Positions 63,291-64,000 of a stretch of DNA of 64,000 nucleotides are shown piece after piece. Location of the stretch: NCBI GenBank assembly GCA_018105865.1, contig CM030865.1, positions 10,343,613 to 10,407,612 on the forward strand, read 5' to 3'. A model generated the notes under the pieces. It made no database searches and was not told where the DNA came from. It worked only from the letters and a program-made list of their open reading frames with translations. Position numbers and translations under genes: made by a program. The stretch's first letter is position 1. Every line of letters begins with the position of its first letter. This DNA is from Metaphire vulgaris (taxonomy: Eukaryota; Annelida; Clitellata; Crassiclitellata; Megascolecidae).

Positions 63291-64000
63291 ACTAGGTTCT
63301 GCAAGACTGCATCTGGTTGGTTATAACTTTTCGCGCCAGACTGGCTTCTCCAGTCGAGCAAGTTCAAGCCGTGATCCGTTAAGAGTCTCGTCGTTAACGC
63401 GTAGCATCTAGCATGACTCAAAGGGCCGCGCTGATAAGGGCTGGCACCCTCTACTATCTCAGGGTTTGAGCAGAAGTTTCCCGTTGTGTCTACTACTTGT
63501 CACCCACACAATAGCTACATTTCCTAGTTCAGGATTGGCGTAGGTTTCAGTGTATCAGTTTGGGAGGGATGGTTTCCCGACGTGTCACTGCTGATCGTGT
63601 GATTAGGGCAAAATATCTTCATTCTGCTGACATTCGTATTGAGTACTCGTCCGAAATCAAGTTGATGGCTGTGATTGCTGAATGTACTGTTTGGCGTGGC
63701 GTGAATAGTAAAATGTGCAAGTTTCCACAATTTTAGCTACGGTGCCAGCCTTATAGTAGGCCGCGAAACTGATGCCGTTAGCAGGTACTGTAAGTCGACA
63801 ATACTCCAAATTATTAATCAAAAATTGAAGCATGTATAGGCCTATTGCGATAATCGTGAATTTCGCGTCAAAAGCTACACGTAATGAAACAATGACGTCT
63901 GGGACTGTTGTAGGCCTATAGTACGTGTTGTAGGCCTAAATTATGATAAAAACTTCACTATTCTAGAAGTGAACCTGAAATTTGTAACCTTCACATCACA
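63291..64000. other. Unassigned end of window
   Basis: No gene or repeat recognised. TAGGCCTA-type motifs occur at 63838 and 63912-63937. The next filamin exon was not found here. Confidence 0.5.

Overview
The window is eukaryotic, AT-rich and repeat-laden. It has spliced genes with GT/AG introns, tRNA-derived SINEs, CR1-like and RTE-like LINEs, many hAT-type miniature elements and very long microsatellites. The two host genes recognised are an LBP/BPI family member and a filamin, so this is an animal. The repeat landscape and gene content suggest a marine invertebrate, possibly a deuterostome such as an echinoderm; that placement is weak inference.

Left third (about 0.15-15.9 kb): a head-to-tail tandem duplication of a roughly 7.8 kb unit (copy A about 153-7937, copy B about 7978-15872). 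No intact host gene is seen in the unit. It holds fragments of one mobile-element-associated gene, some inverted around a palindrome, a CR1-like LINE 3' end, a 7-bp minisatellite and several copies of an unclassified dispersed repeat. Later insertions can be read by comparing the copies: copy A gained a Helitron-like element (1786-2316) and an hAT miniature element (2784-3478). Copy B carries a 1.3 kb element (9034-10336) with an 8-bp target duplication, two inverted arrays of ~42-bp repeats, and a small RING-finger ORF between them.

Middle (15.9-36.8 kb): a SINE, several hAT-type elements, then a complete BPI/LBP-like gene on the + strand in three coding exons (19845-20138, 21866-22417, 23627-24259; 492 aa). 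A decayed piggyBac element with TTAA ends begins 13 bp after its stop codon. Further on are a CpG-rich stretch at about 27.96-28.27 kb with an X-box, a CRE and a splice donor (a candidate promoter and first exon of an unknown transcript), large simple repeats, nested miniature elements and a mariner-type transposase remnant.

Right half (36.8-64 kb): nine + strand exons of a filamin gene (36865-53116), about 450 residues of Ig-like filamin repeats that align with the rod-2 region (about repeats 16-21 of vertebrate filamin). The N-terminal actin-binding region and C-terminal dimerisation repeat are not seen. Its introns contain an antisense CR1-like LINE, hAT miniature elements and long trinucleotide arrays. 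Downstream of the last exon are a mutated second copy of that exon's 3' half (62791-62853), a SINE, an antisense RTE-like LINE and repeated segments shared between 53.3, 57.1-58.2 and 62.3-63.2 kb. The two genes share no evident pathway: BPI-like proteins act extracellularly in innate defence, filamins crosslink actin. Their relation here is positional, with BPI upstream of, or possibly nested within, the filamin locus.
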